NCBI RefSeq assembly: GCF_009604375.1
Contig: NZ_WEGH01000001.1
Coordinates: forward strand, 1,612,001 to 1,676,000
DNA from: Actinomadura macrotermitis
GTDB lineage: Bacteria; Actinomycetota; Actinomycetes; Streptosporangiales; Streptosporangiaceae
Reading direction: 5' to 3'
DNA: 64,000 nt
The notes beneath the pieces are model-generated. The model did no database searches, had not been told where the DNA came from, and saw nothing but the letters and a program-made list of their open reading frames with translations. Shown piece by piece: positions 59,730 through 64,000 of this stretch; position 1 is the first letter of the stretch, and each line of letters begins with the position of its first letter. The translations under genes were made by a program, and so were the position numbers.

Positions 59730-60871
59730 TGGGCTACTCCAAGGATGTCGATGAGGGAGCGGGCGCGCCGTTCCCAGGCGTGCCGTTCGGCGAACCGGCG
59801 CCGCCGGTCCTGCAGTCCGGGGGTGCGGGGCGTCGCCAGCTCCTCCTCCGCCGCCTTGACGAACGCCTCGGCGTCCGCGGCGGACCGGATCAGCGCCGCC
59901 CCTTCGGGGTCCTCGCGCAGCCACGCGGTCGCGGGCAGGCCGGTGGCGACGACGCCGCGCCCGGCGGCGAGGTACTCCAGCGTCTTGAGCGGGAAGCTGG
60001 CCCGGTTGAACCCGTCCGGCGCGTACGGGGTGAGCCCGACGTCCAGGACGCGCAGGTAGGACGGCAGCTCCGCGAACGCCTTGTGCCCGACCCAGTGCAC
60101 GTCGGGGCGGCCGGTCAGCCTGGCGAACCGGTCCGGGTCGCAGGTGTCCTGGTGCTTGCCGACCAGGACGAGGGGGTGCCCGGCGTCGGCGACGCCGTCC
60201 AGCATGTCCAGGTCGATGCGGCCGTTGATGTTGCCGACGAACCCGGCCACCGGGCGGTCGAAGCGCGGCAGGTCGGCGGGCCACGGCGCGGCGTCCAGGT
60301 CCGCGAACGCCGCCGGCGCGCAGCCGTTCGGGACGAACGCGGCGTCCCGGCCGAGCCCGGCGAACCGGTCGCGCAGCACCGGCGACACCACCGCGACCGC
60401 GTCCGCGCGGGCCAGGTGGTCGGCCTCGGCCGCCTCCAGCCGCCTGCGCGGCAGCCCGAGCAGCTCCGCGCCCGCCACCAGGTCGTCGGTGGCGTAGTAG
60501 AGCGTGCGGGCGCCGGGCGCGGTGCCGAGCAGGTCGCCCGGCACCGTGACGATCACCCCGGTGATCGCCTGGCCGAGCTCCGCCGCCGCGCGCCGCACCC
60601 GCCGCCGCATGAGCGCCCACGTCAGGTGGTGCATGCCGGGACGCTCGGCGCCGGGCAGCACCCGCGGCGACAGCCGCCACAGGTTCGCGTGCACCGCCCG
60701 CAGCTCCGGCTCGCGCCGGGTGTCGGCGACCTCGGGGTGCAGCAGCCGGGTCAGCGCCGACGACGGCGGGTCGACGAACAGCACCGGCGCGAGGGCGCTC
60801 AGCGCGTCGGTGACGTGCCGGTCGGTCCCCGCCCGGCCGTCGTAACGGGTCCCGGCGAAGTAGACGATCAC
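59726..60871 (-). CDS. Glycosyltransferase (GT-B fold)
   Basis: A 381-residue glycosyltransferase. It has ADAVAVVSPVLRDRFAG, VAFVPNG-like segment, GFVGNINGRIDLDML, LVGKHQD, and PLKTLEYLAAGRGVVAT, typical of family 1/4-like transferases that use NDP-sugars. The GTG start and the stop both overlap neighbours (GTGA). The acceptor is unknown. Confidence 0.85.
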   Translation of the reverse strand: MIVYFAGTRYDGRAGTDRHVTDALSALAPVLFVDPPSSALTRLLHPEVADTRREPELRAVHANLWRLSPRVLPGAERPGMHHLTWALMRRRVRRAAAELGQAITGVIVTVPGDLLGTAPGARTLYYATDDLVAGAELLGLPRRRLEAAEADHLARADAVAVVSPVLRDRFAGLGRDAAFVPNGCAPAAFADLDAAPWPADLPRFDRPVAGFVGNINGRIDLDMLDGVADAGHPLVLVGKHQDTCDPDRFARLTGRPDVHWVGHKAFAELPSYLRVLDVGLTPYAPDGFNRASFPLKTLEYLAAGRGVVATGLPATAWLREDPEGAALIRSAADAEAFVKAAEEELATPRTPGLQDRRRRFAERHAWERRARSLIDILGVAQ

Positions 60872-61827
60872 CGTTCCGCGCGCCACCAGGAGACGAGCCG
60901 GCGCAGCCCCTCGTCCAGCCCGACCTCGGGCTTCCAGCCGAGCCGGTCGGCGGCGGCGGAGATGTCGGCGAGCCGCCGCGTCACGCCGTTGACGGCGCGC
61001 GCCGGGCCGAACTCCAGGCCGAGGTCGGCGGGGGCGTCCATCGCGCGCAGCAGCGCCTCGGCGAGCTCGCGCAGGCTCGTCTCGGCGCGGTTGCCGATGT
61101 TGAAGACCTCGTCGGTCGCGTCGGCCTCGGCGGCGAGCAGGTTGGCGCGCGCGATGTCCTCGGTGTAGACGAAGTCCATCGTCTGCAGCCCGTCGCCGAG
61201 GATCAGCGGGGCCTTGCCGTCGGTGATGCGCTCCATCCACCGGATCAGCACCTCGGTGTACAGGCCGTGGATGTCCATCCGGGGCCCGTACACGTTGAAG
61301 TACCGCAGCGCGACGTAGTCCAGGCCGCGCATCGCGTGGAAGCTGCGCAGCATGCCCTCGTTGAAGGTCTTGGCGGCGCCGTAGAAGGTGTCGTTGTCGT
61401 AGGGGTGCTGGGTCTCGGGCGTCGGGAACTCGGTGGCCAGCCCGTACACCGACGCCGACGACGCCGCGACGACCTTGCGCACGCCCGCGTCGGCGGCGGC
61501 CTCGATCACCTCGTAGGTGCCGTCGACCAGCACCTCCAGCGCCAGCCGCGGCTCCTCGGCGCACTGGGTGATGCGGATGGCGGCCTGGTGGAAGACGGTG
61601 TCGACGCCCTCGGTCAGCCGGCGCACCACCGCGCGGTCGCGGATGTCGCCCTCGACGAGGCGGACCCGGCCCGACTCCAGCGCCCGTGCCAGGTTGGCGC
61701 GGCGGCCCCGCACCAGGTTGTCCAGCACGACGACCTCGGCGGCGCCCGCCTCGACCAGCTGGTCCACGATCGTGGACCCGATGGTCCCGGCGCCGCCGGT
61801 CACCAGGTGCCTGTTGCCTCGGATCAC
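60868..61827 (-). CDS. NAD-dependent epimerase/dehydratase
   Basis: A 319-residue extended SDR for nucleotide sugars. It has GGAGTIGSTIVDQL at the N-terminus, ASSASVYG, and YGAAK as the YxxxK motif, and RYFNVYGPRMD. The presence of this enzyme suggests a C4 epimerisation or similar step. GTG 61827 overlaps the upstream stop codon (GTGA). Confidence 0.92.
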   Translation of the reverse strand: MIRGNRHLVTGGAGTIGSTIVDQLVEAGAAEVVVLDNLVRGRRANLARALESGRVRLVEGDIRDRAVVRRLTEGVDTVFHQAAIRITQCAEEPRLALEVLVDGTYEVIEAAADAGVRKVVAASSASVYGLATEFPTPETQHPYDNDTFYGAAKTFNEGMLRSFHAMRGLDYVALRYFNVYGPRMDIHGLYTEVLIRWMERITDGKAPLILGDGLQTMDFVYTEDIARANLLAAEADATDEVFNIGNRAETSLRELAEALLRAMDAPADLGLEFGPARAVNGVTRRLADISAAADRLGWKPEVGLDEGLRRLVSWWRAER

Positions 61828-62867
61828 TGCTCTCCCCCGATCTCGATACGCGCGCCGCCGGCGGCGACGCTGCGGCCCGCGGCCTCCAGCAGCCGGACGA
61901 CCCGCAGGCCCGCCCGCCCGTCGGTGAGGGCCGGGCGGCCCTCGGCGATGGCCGCGGCGAACTCCGTCATGACCCCGCGCAGCGCCTCGTGCTCGGGCAG
62001 CGCGGGCACCTGCACGTCGCCGACCCGGTAGGAGATCAGCGCGGCGCGCCGCTCCTCGGGGCCGAGCGAGGCGGCCGGGGTGAGGTCCACGCCCCGGTCG
62101 TACACCGCGACCCGCTGCTGCGGGTTCAGGTCGTCCCACACGATGGTGCGGCGGGACCCGCCGAGCACCGTGGTGCGGATCTTGGTGGGGCTGAGCCAGT
62201 TCACGTGCACGTGCGCCATCGACCCGCTGGACAGCCAGATCGTCAGGTACGCCACGCAGGCGTGGCCCGCGTTGATCGGGTCGCTGCCGTGCGCGGCGAC
62301 CGCGACCGGCCGCACGTCCTCGGGCAGCACGAAGTCCAGGATGGACAGGTCGTGCGGCGCCAGGTCCCACAGCACGTCCACGTCGGGCTGGACGAGGCCG
62401 AGGTTGATGCGGACCGAGTCGACGAACTGCACGTCGCCGATCTCGCCGCCGCGCACCAGCTCGCGGATCTTGCGGACGGCCGGGGTGTAGCAGTAGGTGT
62501 GGTCGCACATCAGCACGACCCCGGCGGCGTCGGCCAGCTCCACCAGCTTGGCGCTCTCGTCGCCCGACGGGGTGAGCGGCTTCTCCACCAGCACGTGCTT
62601 GCCGGCCTCGATCGCGGCCCGCACCAGGTCGAAGTGCGTCCCGGCGGGCGTCGCGATCGCCACGGCCCGCACCGCCGGGTCGGCCAGGACCTGCTCGTAC
62701 GACCCGGTCGCGCGCACCGTGGTGTAGGGGCCGAGGACGCCGCGCGCCCGCTCCTCGTCCAGGTCGCACAGCCACTCCAGCCGCAGCTGCGGGGTGGCCT
62801 GGGCGGTCCGGACGAGGTTGGGACCCCAGTATCCGGCGCCTACTACGGCGAGGCCGATCGGCTCCAT
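61824..62867 (-). CDS. Gfo/Idh/MocA family oxidoreductase
   Basis: A 347-residue NAD(P)-dependent oxidoreductase. It has GAGYWGPNLVRTA at the N-terminus, and EKPLT and LAPHDLSIL further on. The WlbA/WbpB-like members oxidise C3 of UDP-N-acetyl-glucuronate before transamination. ATG 62867 with AGGGAG was chosen; GTG 62894, overlapping the DUF4082 stop codon, is also possible. Consistent with a diacetamido-uronic acid pathway. Confidence 0.9.
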   Translation of the reverse strand: MEPIGLAVVGAGYWGPNLVRTAQATPQLRLEWLCDLDEERARGVLGPYTTVRATGSYEQVLADPAVRAVAIATPAGTHFDLVRAAIEAGKHVLVEKPLTPSGDESAKLVELADAAGVVLMCDHTYCYTPAVRKIRELVRGGEIGDVQFVDSVRINLGLVQPDVDVLWDLAPHDLSILDFVLPEDVRPVAVAAHGSDPINAGHACVAYLTIWLSSGSMAHVHVNWLSPTKIRTTVLGGSRRTIVWDDLNPQQRVAVYDRGVDLTPAASLGPEERRAALISYRVGDVQVPALPEHEALRGVMTEFAAAIAEGRPALTDGRAGLRVVRLLEAAGRSVAAGGARIEIGGEQ

Positions 62868-62890
62868 GTGCTCCCTCACGGTGTTGGCGG

Positions 62891-64000
62891 TCACGGGGTC
62901 GTGAACATGACGTCGACCCAGTAGTTCGTGGTGCCGCCGGTGGACGGGAAGCCGCCGGCGCCGTAGCGGTAGACGCCGTTCGGTCCGTCCACGCCGCTCT
63001 TCAGCGCGTGCAGCGGCGGGTTGTCGGCCCCGGCGGACCCGAAGCCGCCGGTGGTGGCCGAGTAGTGGCCGTTCGGGGCGGTGTAGGCCACCGTGTAGGT
63101 GAGCCCCGCCGTGACGTCCACCGGCGTGGAGAAGGTCGCCTGCTGCCAGCCGGCCGCGGACTCGCCGCCGAAGGCGACCTGCGCGAGCAGGTTCCCGTCG
63201 GCGTCGTAGAGCTTGCCGACGTGGGTGCCGGTGTTCTGCGAGCCCTTGTAGAAGCGGACGCCGGTGATCTTGCCGTCGCTGTCGGCGCGGAACTTGGTGC
63301 CGACCTCGATGGCCGCGGCGTCGGAGGCGTTCGGCGTCGCCGGGACGGCCTCGTTGCTCCAGATCGTCGACGTGCCCGCCGGGATCTGCGCGGCGGTGGC
63401 GAACGACCAGGTGTAGGGGTTCGCCAGGGTGTTGCCCGCGGTGTCCTTCACGCCCTGCACCTTGGCGGTGTAGGGGGTGTTCCAGTCGAGCGCGCCGGAG
63501 GGGTCGAACGTCGCCGTCCTCGTCGCCGCGTCGTAGGACACCGTGCCGGGGACGGTCACGCCGCCGGGCCCGGTCAGGGTGAAGTCGATCGTGCCCGCCT
63601 GCACGGCCTCGTTGAAGACGACCTTCGGCTTGGCCGCGCGCGGCACGCTCGTGGTGCCCTGCTCGGGTGCGGCGTCGTCGACCACCGGCGGGGTGTCGTC
63701 GCCCGGGTCGGCCGTGGTGAAGACCGGGTCGACCCAGTAGTTCGCGCCGTTGTAGGTCTGGTTCGGGTAGACGGTCGCCGAGCCGTACCGGTAGACGCCG
63801 TTGCCGCCGGTGACCGACTTGGCCGGGGCGTGCAGCGGCGCGTTGTCGAGGGCGCCGTTGAAGTAGTTGCCGTCGGCGGCGTACCGGCCGTTCGGGGCGT
63901 GGTACGAGGCGACGTACTGCGTCCCGGCGGTGAGCTGGACGGGCGCGGAGAACTTCAGCGTCTGCCAGCCGCTCGCGGACTCGTTCGTGAACGTGCCGGT
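62891..64000 (-). CDS. DUF4082 / Ig-like secreted protein (5' end outside)
   Basis: At least 369 residues, continuing beyond the right edge of the window. It consists of repeated units: a DUF4082 domain (YRYGAGGFPS, NYWVDVMFTTP at its end), a Big_5 Ig-like domain (VVFNEAVQAGTIDF and TYDAATRTATF-like strands), and an earlier DUF4082 repeat ending NYWVDPVFTT. This is typical of large extracellular proteins. It is first in the leftward operon and may be linked to the polysaccharide. Confidence 0.85.
   Translation of the reverse strand, partial: TGTFTNESASGWQTLKFSAPVQLTAGTQYVASYHAPNGRYAADGNYFNGALDNAPLHAPAKSVTGGNGVYRYGSATVYPNQTYNGANYWVDPVFTTADPGDDTPPVVDDAAPEQGTTSVPRAAKPKVVFNEAVQAGTIDFTLTGPGGVTVPGTVSYDAATRTATFDPSGALDWNTPYTAKVQGVKDTAGNTLANPYTWSFATAAQIPAGTSTIWSNEAVPATPNASDAAAIEVGTKFRADSDGKITGVRFYKGSQNTGTHVGKLYDADGNLLAQVAFGGESAAGWQQATFSTPVDVTAGLTYTVAYTAPNGHYSATTGGFGSAGADNPPLHALKSGVDGPNGVYRYGAGGFPSTGGTTNYWVDVMFTTP

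Noticed and set aside
1..64000. CRISPR arrays, insertion sequences, integrases or rRNA
   Set aside because: No regularly spaced repeats, transposase or integrase motifs, or rRNA-like sequence were seen anywhere in the window.

Overview
The window is high-GC actinobacterial chromosome, most like Actinomadura or a relative in the Thermomonosporaceae or Streptosporangiaceae. The signs are GC-rich third codon positions, a SigR/RsrA thiol-stress pair, several helix-turn-helix/DUF397 modules, many GTG starts, frequent 4-base gene overlaps, and an apparent set of leaderless genes (TANNNT box 6-8 nt before the start codon). This assignment is inference; no rRNA lies in the window.

Layout. 0.4-23.6 kb is mostly conserved chromosome: a sugar epimerase, rsrA-sigR with a textbook SigR promoter, a methyltransferase, a TraR/DksA zinc finger, a YedK-type SOS peptidase, DoxX, an ECF sigma/anti-sigma pair, aroA-rsgA, a kinase-like protein with an altered DFG motif, an SDR with a divergent XRE regulator, a Tat/lipoprotein FAD oxidase, hisN, lhgO, a type B carboxylesterase, TetR plus alpha/beta hydrolase, a BTAD regulator, a zinc ribbon protein and a HEAT-repeat protein.

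23.6-32.6 kb is accessory DNA with lower GC and many small genes. It holds a decayed SDR fragment, a secreted protein of unknown role, two unrecognised genes, a three-gene XRE/DUF6879-type cassette, a 32-codon peptide gene overlapping a PIMT-like methyltransferase (a candidate imiditide, or aspartimide RiPP, locus), three DUF397 genes with an XRE partner (two DUF397 copies lie in a 213-bp duplication), and a small operon encoding an anti-sigma-type ATPase and a protein with an RpoA-CTD-like tail.

32.7-44.6 kb carries secreted esterases and a lipid-type group (SDR, P450, a hydrolase/acyl-CoA-synthetase fusion like mycobacterial Rv1683, and a fatty-acyl-AMP ligase), with an L,D-transpeptidase on the other strand. 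An initiator tRNA-fMet with a strong terminator follows at 44.8 kb.

46-64 kb is a surface-polysaccharide locus. A rightward arm encodes a toroid-like protein, a WecB/TagA/CpsF glycosyltransferase, a nucleotide-sugar dehydrogenase, a Wzz-like protein and a Wzy-like polymerase, with a second Wzz-like gene on the opposite strand. A long leftward operon encodes a DUF4082 secreted protein, Gfo/Idh oxidoreductase, epimerase, two glycosyltransferases, two DegT aminotransferases, a Wzx flippase and a PglD-like acetyltransferase, nearly all joined by 4-5 base overlaps. Together they could make an aminosugar or uronic-acid nucleotide sugar, assemble a repeat unit, flip it and polymerise it. The initiating phosphoglycosyltransferase is not in the window.
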